Of a stretch of DNA of 64,000 nucleotides, positions 11,668 to 23,400 are shown in pieces. Below the pieces are notes generated by a model. It worked only from the letters and a program-made list of their open reading frames with translations. It did not search any database and had not been told where the DNA came from. Both the position numbers and the translations under genes were made by a program. Source of the DNA: Prototheca cutis (Eukaryota > Chlorophyta > Trebouxiophyceae > Chlorellales > Chlorellaceae); assembly GCA_002897115.2 (NCBI GenBank), contig BCIH01000011.1:280804-344803 (forward strand), in the 5' to 3' direction. Numbering within the stretch: position 1 is the first letter of the stretch; the number at the start of each line of letters is the position of its first letter.

Positions 11668-11823
11668 GAGTTTGAGCAGCAAGGCTGGGAGAAGGCGCAG
11701 AAAATAAGGCTACTGTTTCCGGACACTGATGCCGTCGTCCGGATCACTTCTGACACGAAACGGCCGTCCGATGCGGACGCTGTCCCATGGAGATTTGCCC
11801 TTCCATTGCTGCACAACGCATGA
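11668..11823 (+). other. Possible orphan exon
   Basis: A frame of 52 codons reading EFEQQGWEKAQKIRLLFPDT and ending PWRFALPLLHNA before a stop at 11821-11823. The balanced composition and acidic/aromatic mix look more like real protein than the shadow frames nearby, and an AG|GG acceptor-like site precedes it. No upstream partner exon is visible: the preceding sequence is the start of the F-box gene on the other strand. It may be an exon of an unrecognised gene, a gene relic, or chance. Confidence 0.25.
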
Positions 11824-12599
11824 TGCGTGCAATACGGTATGGGCGTCATATGTATTTTGAACAGGACGACCTTCCTTCGCTCATTCCCCCCGGGCTACCT
11901 TGCCAGCTTGTACCAGTGCCGCCTGAACAGCCCCAGGGTTCCTGCTCACTTTGCCTGAATGATCGTCAGCACAGGCGACCGTCAGCCGCATTTGAATATC
12001 ATTTAGCTTGATAAAGCAAACAATAGATTACACTCAGAGGGCATGTATCAAATAAATGGTGCACTCTGCATTCTTCACGCAGGGCCACCTTTAGGATTCC
12101 GCGGCACAAGGTCGTGGGCCGCCAAAGGTGTACACGACAGTCAGGGCGTCAGGAACAGCCATCTCGAGAGCTGGTTCACCCTCCTAGTCACTAGCGACAC
12201 GCATGGACGATTGAGTTCTCGGTTTTAGGCCCCGGTTGATTCCAGTCCTGGAACAAATGCGGCCAGAGGAACAGAAGGAGTTGGACTCCATGATGGACCA
12301 ACGACATCCGACCCACCATTGCCTATGCTCAGATGCGACCAACCAGGAGTGCCTCGTCCAAGACCCACCTCGGAGATACTGGCACAGTTGCGGGTCTGTC
12401 CGGCACTGCTCTGCCCAGTCCGGATGCCTGTGCCGCAGCGATTGATCATACCGTCCCGCTGGCCCATGCACCTCTGCTTCCAAGCCCAGCTCGGCAGTGG
12501 CTGTCAAAGCATCACCTCCTTCTGCAGCAGCACCACGCAGACCTGGCATCGGCTCCGATGCCTCATTGGCGAGGGTGTGCAGTACACCTGCTGTAGGGG

Positions 12600-12795
12600 C
12601 GGCGCTTGGGGCTCAGTGAAATGGACTGTCACATTGGAGAATGAGTTTCCCAACTATATCAAGCAGTCACATGGATTGCCCATGCATCGGGTAGTCGTGC
12701 AAACTCTTGTCAGATCAATTTCTTTGGAACCGCTTTTGACGGGGTCAAACACACTTCAGCTTCCCATTGAATGGACGCGTGAGCATCGCGGATAA
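12600..12795 (+). other. Possible orphan exon
   Basis: A plus-strand frame reading SVKWTVTLENEFPNYIKQSH and, after a short gap, RSISLEPLLTGSNTLQLPIE, with a stop at 12793-12795. Another candidate piece lies just upstream near 12236 (VLEQMRPEEQKELDSMMDQ). Together they may be parts of one degraded or unrecognised plus-strand gene, but frames and splice sites do not link them. Confidence 0.2.
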
Positions 12796-14362
12796 CGACC
12801 CCAATCCTCTAGGCTACATATCGCGCGCACCATGGCCGAGCCGTGCCGAACCCTCAGCAAGAGACGCGCCGTCGCTGTAGAAGATCCAAGTAAAGCATGT
12901 TACAGTGAAGCTGCTGTTGTCTGGGTTGGTTAGGTGAGCTGCAGGCCGTTTCAGACCTTGCAATGGCAGCGTCAGGCCAGTTGCGCACCCGAATCTTCCT
13001 GGCCTGCGTCAAGCAAGGCGCAACCCTGCCCCTGCGCGCACATGCACAAACCCACCTTGCTGCGATTTGGGACGATGCCAGCGCTATGATGCACAGTAAT
13101 ACGCCCAGGGTGGTTCGGGAAGACATTCGCCTTGACATACGCGCCCCAGGACGACGTCGACCTCTTTCAAAGAAGGGCAATACAGCTGAAGCTACACGAA
13201 TCTGCCGCACACCGACGAAATCAAAGGCGCCCACATCGTTTTGCGTCCAAGACCTAAGCTAATCGTTTTCGCGTTCTTTGTATGTCGACGCAGATTGCTC
13301 GCCAAGTCCCGTCCCGTCTCGTCCTTGCAGGGAGTTCTGGGAATTTTACAGGATGGCCCGACAATCCCCCAGATTGTGCTGGCGGATGTGGTTAAAGCTC
13401 GCCGCAGAGGAGCGTCCATGGAGATGAGTACCGTGCATGGAGCAGAATACGAATGTACAAAATTTCGCGATGTTGCACAGATTCAACTGACGACCCTGTG
13501 TTCACCGGTGTTTGGAATGACTACCTTTTGGACACCCCGACCAGATAAGGGTGAACCCTAAGGTCGGACTTTGCCGAGGATCGCGAGGACCGCGGACGAT
13601 CCATTTTTATCGCCTCGAACAGGAATAAAGAGCGTTTATAGAGAGTTTTTGGAGTTCCGTGGAGTGTTTCCTGCGTTCGTTGCGGTATACCAGGTTTGGA
13701 GCGTGCGGCGGGGTCCAGGGGACTCAGCTCCACCTGGGCCAGGTGCCTCGTGCGGTGATCTCAGGGCTGGGCACCCTTCCCCAGAGAAAAGGGGCAATGG
13801 ACTGGAACCACAACTTGCGTGCACTCTTCTCCTGTGATCAGTACAGGGTGCGAAACATCCATGGAAACTGTCCCCAGAGCTGCACCTTGCACTCTGGCAA
13901 GAGACTCTTTATTCTTTATGACCGAGGGCATAGGTCCCTGCAGGTGGTCTTGTCATTCCACAGAGAAGCATTGTTTTGCCAAAGAGAGATGCAGGCTTGA
14001 GCGATTTGGGCGCCATTCTACTGCATTCCTGCAATTCGGCACTGCATGCACGGACTATCCATTTTGGACCAGATCAACCCGCCAGGCAATGCTCACTGGC
14101 TTCAGGAGCACAGCCACTTGCATAGTAAATGCTTCCAATGCTCCAGGAGCCCGGCATCCATTGATTGTGTGACCAAACTTTTGACTGCCCTGTTTATGTC
14201 CATCCAGAGTCGCCGTGCTTGGGTCAGCTGTCGGGGCCACCTACGGCGCCCAAACACTGAAGGAAGGCAGGCTCGAGCCATTCCCATCTGATAGCCCCCG
14301 ATCCCGACCATCCCCACCACACCCATCGCATGCGCTCGCCCACGCTCAACGTCACGGGCACC

Positions 14363-14384
14363 ATGCATGCATGCATGCATGCAT
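14363..14384. repeat. ATGC tetranucleotide microsatellite
   Basis: About five and a half tandem ATGC units, 120-140 bases upstream of the eIF2D start codon. Each unit is part of the palindrome GCATGC. Confidence 0.9.
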
Positions 14385-14506
14385 AGATGGCGTCCGATGA
14401 CCATTTTAAATGCACATGAGTGCGTGGAGTATAACAGGGAAACGTTTGGTTTCATCCTACATTGCCCCCCCTTCCTGCGTCGAGCGGGCCAACCCGGGTG
14501 CCCGAG

Positions 14507-16781
14507 ATGTTTAGGAAGAACGTGTCGGTGAGCCAAAACTCCCTGCTGGGTGGCAAAGATATCAAATCTCTCAAGGCTTCCGTGAAGAAATCCTGCCCCG
14601 GGATCAGCGATGACCAGCTGGCGGACCTGTTCCCTGGCAAGGCCAAGGTCACTCAGACCAAGCTGAGCAACCGGGCCGTGGTCTACGGCCTGGAGGGGGC
14701 CGACCCGGCCTTTTTCGACCCCACCGGCCACGGCGACCGCCTGCTGCCCACCGTAAGGAGTTGGATTGAAACCTTTGGGGGGGAGTACAGGAACATGCAC
14801 CCCAGCACAGCCATCAGGCCTCCATTCAACATACATGCGTGACCACAATTCGGGACAGGTGTACACGCTGGCGCGCTGCCCCGAGGCCCTGCCCCGGCTG
14901 CACACGTATTCAGAGGTGTCTGGCAAGGTGCTGGGCGGCGCCGACCTGTTCCTGCAGGGCTTCCTTGTTCCTGGAGGCGGCCCGCTGCCGGGGTTCCTGG
15001 CTAACAGCCTCCAGGCGCTTTGTGTGCCCGGCAACCCCGCGCCCTTTGCCGTTGGCAAAATGGCCGTCAGCAAGACCGAGGCGGAGCGGGCAGGCATGAA
15101 GGGCCGTGGGCTGGAAGTGCTGCACACATATGGAGACCTGCTGTGGCACATGGGCGGCGGCGCGGCGCCCAATCAGGGCTTCACTCCGACCCGTATCTTT
15201 CCCCTGCCAGAGCAAGATGCGCCGGTCCGCTGGGTTGTTGCCTGGATGTGGCTTGTTTGTTGGTGTTGTTTTGCTCACGGGTAGTTATGGGCTTTTGGCA
15301 GTGGAGACTGTGATTGCACTGGGGCAGGTGTGTGCCATTGTTGTGTGTATGACGACGCAAAATTCTTTTCACATCACTCGGTCCCCTTGCTCTGTGATAG
15401 GCACCGGCAGAGGGTGCGGATGCCGCAGCGGCTGCAGCGTCGAGTGGGAGCAGTGGCGATGGCGATGAGCAGGATGCTGATGGCAGTGGGGACGGCAGCG
15501 GGACGGGTGATGAGAAAACGGAGCCGTTGCCGCCGGATGTCTCGGGGCTGTCGCTGGGCCGGGCTGATGGGCCCGGCCCCAGCCTCGATGAACAACTTGA
15601 AAATGCCGTGCTGGGGGGTCTGCATTCCCTCAAGGCCAGTGAGCTACCCATCCTGTTTTCCGATTTCTATTCCAAGCACATGCTGCCCCACCGTCCATCA
15701 GGTGAGCTGGGTAGAGATTGTCGTGCCCTGTCGATAACAGACGAATAACACATGCCAGCACATCTTCACATGGATGGATTGGCAAAAAGACCCTAACCCT
15801 CAAAACCCCCCCCCCCCCCCCCCCCCCCCCCCNCACACACACCCCACCGACACACATACACACACACACACACAGGGGTGACATTTGACTTGAAAGCCAG
15901 CAAGTACAAGAAGCTGTCCAAACTGCTCGACAAGTTTGCCAAGGACAAGGTGTTGACGCAGAAAGTTGTCCGCAAGCAGGACACCATCTGCGCAGTCGAT
16001 CGCAACCACCAGGCTTACACTGCCTGGAAGGCAGGAATCAGTAGTGGTGGCACCATGGAGGGTGGTGTGCCAGGCGGCGCAGCAGCAAGCAATCAGACCG
16101 CTCCCTCGACTGCCTCCAAGCCGGCAGGTGGACTGACAGTGACGCCGTGCTACCGAGTGCCAAGCTCGCTGCGGCCTGTGTTTGGAGCGGCAGCCGCGGC
16201 AGACAAGGACCGGTTGTATGATGCCGATGAGGTGGCAGCCGCCCTTTCCAGATATGCCCAGCAGCAGAGTGAGTTTTTTTTGGGTGGGGGGCCGTCTTGT
16301 TCGAGGGGCCTTTTTTGGGGGGGAGGGTTTGAGAGTGGGGGAGGGCATGTCCTGTGCGGCACGTGTAGAAGTGGTTACTGAAACTCACCGGTACTGCTGC
16401 TTTTTCTCATCCACAAGCCATCCTCACCTGCAATTGCAAACAACGGAATAGGTCTGGCTCGCCCCGGGTCGACGATCGCGCTGGACATGGTGCTCCTATC
16501 TGGTCTTTTTGGAAAGAAGGAAGAGTTTTCTGTGGGCAGCGCCATCCCCGAGCGTGCACTCCTGACAAAGCTCAAGGACAAGCTCCAACTGTACCACCGC
16601 CTTGAGCGCAGCACAGCGCAGGTGTGTGTGCGTTGCGTGGGGAGATTTCATGTGTTTATTGTGCACAGTGGGAGTGAAGTGAGAGGGGTCTGGGTGGGCT
16701 TGTGTTTGGAGCCGCCCCAATCCAATTGATCAGCGTGCAGTATCCATGTCATCACCTGTGTCTGCCCTTTCCCACGCCCAA

Positions 16782-16815
<34 letters not shown>

Positions 16816-17361
16816 ACACACACACACATTGACATGGCATGCACACAAGAATATAAGTATAGAAACCCTCCCCTCAATCCCACAGGGTCCGGTGGTGACG
16901 GTGCGCAAGGGCATGCTGCCTCCCATTGCCATCGCGGCGACCAAGCGCCGGGGCCACCCCATCACCACCATCAGCCATGTCGAGAGCTTTGGCATGACGG
17001 CTGAAGACCTGGCCAAGGATTTCCAGAAGCAATTTAGCTCGTCATGCAGGTGTGTTTGGGGGGGTTGAGAGTGAGTTCCTACTGGTGTGCTGCTGGTGTT
17101 GACGGGGTGTTTGGGGGGGTGATTATGTCATTCCATCCTGCCCCACTACCAGGTCAAGCCTGTTCACACCATGGCCTTCCAACTCGCTCTACAAACAATG
17201 CTGATGCCTGGCACTGCAGCGTGGCGCCGCTGCCTGGAAAGCAGGAACACGACATGGAGATCAGCATGCAAGGTGATTTGGGCACCAAGGTGGCTGACTT
17301 TTTGACCAGTGCGCATGGCATCCCATCGCAGTTTATAGAGGTCAAGGCCTCCAAAAAGTGA
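14507..17361 (+). CDS. EIF2D: Eukaryotic translation initiation factor 2D (ligatin)
   Basis: Seven exons keep frame from ATG to TGA: 14507-14752, 14859-15224, 15401-15701, 15876-16268, 16452-16621, 16886-17049 and 17220-17361, giving 593 aa (human protein about 584). The order of parts is that of the family. The N-terminal domain is MFRKNVSVSQ with the PGKAKV turn. A PUA region follows (GGADLFLQGFLVP, NPAPFAVGKMA, GRGLEVLHTYGDLLW). Next are an acidic Gly/Ser linker, a winged-helix region with FYSKHMLPHR, a SWIB/MDM2-like part (ASKYKKLSKLLDKFAKDKV) and a C-terminal SUI1 domain (KRRGHPITTISHVESFG to HGIPSQFIEV). eIF2D binds the 40S subunit and helps release deacylated tRNA and recycle or reinitiate ribosomes in the cytosol. 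Its stop codon is 53 bases from that of the converging helicase gene. Confidence 0.95.
15806..15875 (+). repeat. Poly-C plus CA tract forming the 3' end of an eIF2D intron
   Basis: About 27 C residues (one N) followed by CA-rich sequence that runs directly into the acceptor ACACAG before exon 4. The tract stands where a polypyrimidine tract would be. Confidence 0.85.
16783..16828 (+). repeat. Poly-C plus CA tract in an eIF2D intron
   Basis: About 33 C residues followed by a CA run, in the 3' half of the intron 16622-16885. The 5' half of the same intron is GT/G-rich. Confidence 0.85.
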
Positions 17362-17414
17362 TGCATGATTGTTGGTAACAGAGCGAGGAGGAACGAGGCA
17401 GCAGAAACGCATGG

Positions 17415-20400
17415 TCACTCCGGTGCCGGCAGCGGCTGCCGGTATCCCCCGAGATTGGGATCCTGGGCATGCGTGATGCAGGCAAAGCCCTTGCCCGAAA
17501 GGTCGTAGTCGTGGATTGTCAACCTGCAAAGTCAATGAACAGGGGTTTGGGGCATGCTGAGCATCGCGGCATTTGTACCGCTGATTGCCTCTGTGACAAG
17601 CAGAACAAGCCTGTTTAGAAGATGCCGGAAATCAGCGAGTGCCGGTTGCTGTTACCCACACACGCGGCGCAGGGAGGGGGATACAGCATGCTCTCAAGCC
17701 CTGCAACAACAGCGCAGACCTCCCACATTTTACAACACCCAAGCCGCCTCACTGCATGTCAATCTCCAGCATGGACTGGCCCTCCTCCAGGGTCAAACGC
17801 CGCGCCGCCCACACGTGGTTCCAGACGGGGTCACCCGCGAACACGACCCAAGGTCCCCTCAGCCGGTCCTGCTTCCCGCTGTCGGAGGCCGGTCCCTGTG
17901 ATGCTGGCGTTCTGGAGCCATCCAGTTCCAGTCTGACCGACAGCGTGAGCACAGGCGGGCGCTTGTCTAGACCGTGAGAAGGGATTCTTGCCATGTGGAA
18001 GTGGGATATGTCACGCTCCTCGGCCGGCCGGCCGTGCAGGTTCAGCGAGACGCGCACCGCCGGGTCCAGCGTCGACTCTGCCGTGGCTGATGCCCTTTCC
18101 AAGTCGTCGACTCGTCGTCTCCACACAAGATCCTCGTCGCGAAAACCGGGCCCGCGCCAGTCACCCTCCCCATGCTCCTCTCTCAGGCTGAGCCAATAGC
18201 CTGACCCCTCGCCCTGGGCGGGATACCCAACGTCTTCCGGGCCAGCAGGGGGTGCTAAGTCCACCCTGCCGGGCGAGACCGCCTGCAGACCAGGGAGCGC
18301 CGGGTTGGCAGGCCCCTCGTCCCACCAGGCGCCCTGCACCAGACTCTGCTCCAGAGCCACGACGGCCATCAGCTGGCGCAGCGCGATGTTGCCGGAGTTT
18401 TGTACCATCTCGTGCACCGCCTGACATGGCGGCCGAGGGGAGAGAAGTAATGGCCGCTGATCCGGCACGGGTCATTCAATGTGAGGTCCAGCAATGCCGG
18501 TGTCGGGTGCTGGGCGGGGAGGGTTCCCTGGGCCCAGTACCTTGCAGTCCCAGGCACCTTTTCCCCTGGCCCCCGACCAACAAAGGTCACTCACCAGGAT
18601 CAGGCGCTGCAGGATGCCCACCACAACAGCGGCATCCGCACGCTGGTCCACGCCAGAGATGCGGAGCCTAGCAATGTGCGCCTGGGCCAGCAGGAAAGCC
18701 TTGCGCGCCGTCGTCCCTGTTTTTGTTGTTGAGGAGGGGCGGAGGGTTAGGCATGCAACATGCATTGCTGTACTGGCTTTGCAAGAGCCCCGGCCACAGC
18801 CAGGGCATGCCCAATCAACAGTCCATTGTCGTTTTCCCGATGCATGCAACCAGCAATCTCCGCCGACCTCGCTTGAGCTTGGTCTTTTGCAGGCGCACTG
18901 CGCCTGCGAGCTCTGCTGCGGCCTTTTCGTCGTTTTGCCGGGCTGGGAGCCGTGCAAATTCGGGCACCTCGCACAGGCCCTCCAGCAACTCCTACAGGGT
19001 TTGATGGGCTTTGTGAGCAAAGTTGTGGACATGGACTACGCCACATGGGCATATGAATCTGATCAACAAAAAGCTGCACCGCACTGGCAAGAGCATGACA
19101 CACAGACTTTGGCCATGGCTCAGGGGCCTCTGCACCCGCCACCCATCGCACCATCCCCCCCCCCTTCACACACACACGCGCGCGCGTGCCTGAACGTCCT
19201 CTTCATGCGAGACGTGACGGTGTATATAGCTGACTGTCTCGAGGCTCAGACCCAGGCGAACACAGATGCCAGCAGCTGGGTATCTGGGCCACAGCACCCC
19301 AGTCGTGCTGAAATACTCAATCGCATTGGAGCAACGCTCAATCTTGGCCGCCGTTGTCCGCACCAGACGCGCCACGAAACCGTTCAAGTCTGTGGATTCG
19401 GTCGAGTGCAGGCCGTAGTAGGAAGGGTTGTGCACCAGGCGCTGCTGCAAGAGCGTCCACCTCCCCCATTCCTTCGCACTGGGGCCCGTGCCCTTCAGCC
19501 AACCTGTGTAGCCGGGAGAAGCACTCGTGGGCAGTCAGACTGGGTGACGCATCGAGATTTAGGGTTTGTTTGCCAACAATGCAGTGTCGTGCGCACATGA
19601 CAACAGCCACCGCAAGGATGGACCTAATCAACTCGCCAGACCCAACATCACGCACCCAAGGCGACGTCCCGAATCATGTGCTCAGCCAAATGGTCTGCCA
19701 GAGCTGACTCAACAGTCAGCGGATCGTACAGACACTTTTTGTTGTATGATTTCTTAGGCTCGTATACCTGCCAAAAGGAGAGTACATGTGTGTGTGTGTG
19801 GGGGGGGGGGGGGGGGGGGGGCACGCGCTAGCCTATTGCTTGCTTGCATGGATTCCCGCCGTCCGTATGGACCTAGGTTTGTGTCCAGGTCAGCCCAACT
19901 TACACTCTAACTGACCCAAGCAACTGGCTCACCATGACGACGGCGATGCCCTTGGGATACTGCGCAGGATGCCCGGCCTGCCCCATCATTTGAAGGACAT
20001 CAGGAAGCGGATAGTCCACGAACCGCCTGAGGGTGCAGGAGTGGGAAAAAGGAGTGGGCATTGGCATGCAACGAGCATGAATCCATTCATTTGAACCGTG
20101 CCACTGCAGTGCACAGGAATACCAGCTGAATCCCACCATTTGGACGGATGATGGATACAATGCGCTGATGGAAACACAATGCTCATTTCAGAGAGTCAAC
20201 TACCCAAGGCGCACACATACATACCCAGTGACCGGATCAGCGGATTCTGTGCCCTTGATGATGACCAGCTTGGCCGCTGTCTCGTTGCTCCAGGCCTGGT
20301 CGGCCGTCGCAATCAGGATCTGACATGTGCGTGGGTGTGGGTAGGGGTGGGGGGGTCTTGTGCATGTCTCGGTAGCTTGACAGAGTACTAACCATGGAGT

Positions 20401-23400
20401 GAGATTCCCGAGCAGGCTCATCGCCATGGTGGCATTGCAGGTCAAGAATCCAGGCCACACACGTGCCAGGCCAGATCGCCCATGCGGGCGCAATGCACCA
20501 TCGAGCTTCCATCTGTACAAACCTTGAAATCGCCAAAATCAAGCAAACCTGGATTTTGTGGTTGGCAAAGAGCCGTTTGACGAGCACGGCGTCTGGCCCA
20601 TGCATCTTGGAGTGCAGGAGACCGATCCCGAACTGGAGGCAGTGGGCCAGTGATCCTTCCTGTGGGTTGTGGATGCCAGGGATTTGAAAGTTCAGGGCAG
20701 CAGCAGTTCCGAGGGGAAATGACAGCTGTGCATGCGATCCATATAAAAGTGAAAAGAAGCTGCGCAGTTTCTTCAGGCAGTGTTGGATCCAGCAGTCGAC
20801 CATTCCATTCCCTTACCATACCCCCTCACCTTGACCGACGCCAGCACGGCCTCCAGCTCCGACCCAGGCATGTGGGTGTACTGGGGCTGTCGTTCATCCG
20901 CAGCTGCCAGATTGATCAAGTCCAGTGCCGTCGCCCGCGCCTGGTGCCGTGAAGGCACAAAGATCAGCACCTGTCGATTGTTTGATTGATTGAGATTGAG
21001 TTAGGGATCAGGGTGAGCATGGGAACTGGTCCACCATCATTACCCACCCAACCCCATGTGCACATTCACGAAGGAAGAAAACGAGCCCAACTGAGCTACC
21101 TGGTCCTTGGCAGCATGGGTTTGGATGGCGGTGTGAATGGGTCTGTTCATGGCTCCCATGCGCGGCGCGTGGAACCGTGCCGAAAAGCCCTGGATGTGGG
21201 CTTCCAGGGGCACGGGGCGCGAAGAGGGCTTGAAGTTGAGCAGGCAGCCCGGGGTCACGTCGAGCCAGGCTCCTAGGTCTGCCGCGTTGGCCAGGCAGAC
21301 GGACAGCGCCAGTACCCGTGGGCCCACGGCCCGTCTGAGCCGGGCAACTTCCATTTCCAGCCTGTCCCCCCGCTGTCCTCCGACCAGGTGGATGTCTGGC
21401 AGGACCAGCAGTCCGATCGACCGGACCAGGGCACAGACGGGCGGGTCGCCCGGTAGGTCGCTGCCATCATATCTTGTAAGCTTCACAAGAGGGCTTGCGG
21501 CGATCACCGCGGCGGACCAGGCCTGTGGCGAGGCAATGATGACGTCAGCGGCTTCCAGGTCTGCCAGTGCCGTCGTCAGAGGATCCAGCCCGTCAATGCT
21601 CTCCGGCACTCGGACCACGCGACGGGAGAGCAGCTTGCCCAGCCCACGCTGCCACCGGGCCTCCAGCCTCGCAGCCATGGCCTCCACTGGGGTCAAGCAC
21701 AGCACGCGGCTGCCCGATGGCCGCTCGTTAAAGTGGCGAAGGATCGCCAGATCAGCCATGACCTTCTTCCCGCTGCCCACAGGCGCGCCCAGCAGCACGT
21801 TGCGGTCCGACAGAAACACCTCCTCAAATGCCTGCTAGGTGTTCATGTGTTCACGAGTGGGTGGGCACGTGTTTTGGGTGTTTGGGGTGGTGAGAGAAAG
21901 AAATAAAGGTTTGCTGGTCGACAGAGGAAGGAGTGCATGGGTACGCACTGGGGTGGTTCAAAGCTTCTCAGACCATGGACTCTGTCCAACCACCCACCAA
22001 CCACCCATCAGCCACCACACTCACATGGCTCTGGATGGGGTTGAGCATGTCAAAGGGGTAGATCTTCGCCAGGTCCGACAGACCGATCGCGGTGGCCAGC
22101 GACACCGGTGGTGCCGACTGGCGGAGCTCGACGTGGGCGTCCTGGCGGTCTGGCAGCCGCAGCTGTTCCAGTGACAGGCGTTCGGTGACGTCACAGCCCA
22201 TCCACTCGTCGGAAGTCACTCGGACGTGGTAGGCCTTTGGTAGCGGCTCAAACACAGGGACGATGCACTGCAGATCGTGCCATTGATCAGCGGCCGCAAC
22301 GTGGCGGTGCAGCGTCCAGAGCTCCGAGTGGTAGATCGCCGAGCCTGCAGCGTCCAGCACCCACACATGCCAGCGCAGCCCCGAGCCATGCAGGCGGTCG
22401 TTCCATGTGACGTAAACCTTGATGCTCACCGTGACTTCCAGCACGCTCCGGGTCAACGGCCGTGAGCTCACTTTGACCTCGGTTGTCGGGAGGCTCCGCG
22501 CCATCATCCACCCGTCCTTGAGAAAGTTCCCGCGCCGCTGGGTCCTGGATGACTCATCAAAGTTCAGATGCCTGAGCTGGCCGATGTTGTACCCCAAGCT
22601 CTCCAGAGACCGCACTGTTTCGGCGGACGCTACGGCTTCGCACTGGTACAGGGGGAAAGCATTCGGCCACAGCCGGCGCTCAAAGCACTTGCACATGGTC
22701 AGGCACGTGGCCGCCGCCTGGGCCCAGCCACGACGCAGGCAAATCTCGAAGAAAGCGCGAGCGATGCGCCCCGCATTCTGGCTCACATAGTTCATGTCCG
22801 CCGTCAGGCTGAAGCTCTCCAGCGGCGTCCGCGAGATGTACGCCTGTTTTGGAGGGGTTGGAAGGTCCATGTAAGGTTGTGTGTGCGTTGGGGGGAGTCA
22901 TTGTGTGTTTGCCTGGGTTTGTGTGCATGTGTGATGTTTGGGGTGGTGGATAGAATAGACTGTGGCTCGAGATGGACATTCGGATGATGCGCCGGCAGCC
23001 AGGCAGAGCACTTGCAACCCTAAAAGCCTGGAGATTTCCGTTCCTTTTCCACTCAGAAGTATCATCACCCTCCCGGGGGCAAAATGCAATACCTGGAGCA
23101 GAATGTTGGCTTTGCCAGCCTTGGAGTCGGCGCCCCCGGCCGTGTCGTAGATGCAAGCGGAGCGGGACAGTGTGTCCAGCTCGGGGCCCTCATCCTCCCG
23201 CACATTCAAATTCTCAAACTCTGTGTTGGTTTTTGGCAGGTGGGAGGCAGTTGGGGTTGGCATGGTCAGAGTTTGTTGGGGAGGAGGAGCATGGTATCAC
23301 GCTGGGCTTATGGATGTCTGCTGTTTCTCTTTGAGGGCCAATCATGCTGCCTGGAAATCCCCCTCTGCATACCAACAAAAAAACAGTTCAAGCCCTGTGC

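Larger units (their letters stand above)
11567..14506. other. Gene-poor 2.9-kb stretch of lower GC
   Basis: Between the start of the F-box gene and eIF2D I find no complete gene. By eye the base composition is clearly less GC-rich than the flanking genes. Several plus-strand segments read like isolated exons (described separately), but they do not join into one model. The last few hundred bases should hold the eIF2D promoter and include an ATGC microsatellite. Confidence 0.5.

Noticed and set aside
11567..14506. Transposon or retroelement
   Set aside because: No reverse transcriptase, integrase or transposase motif, and no terminal repeats visible in or around the stretch.
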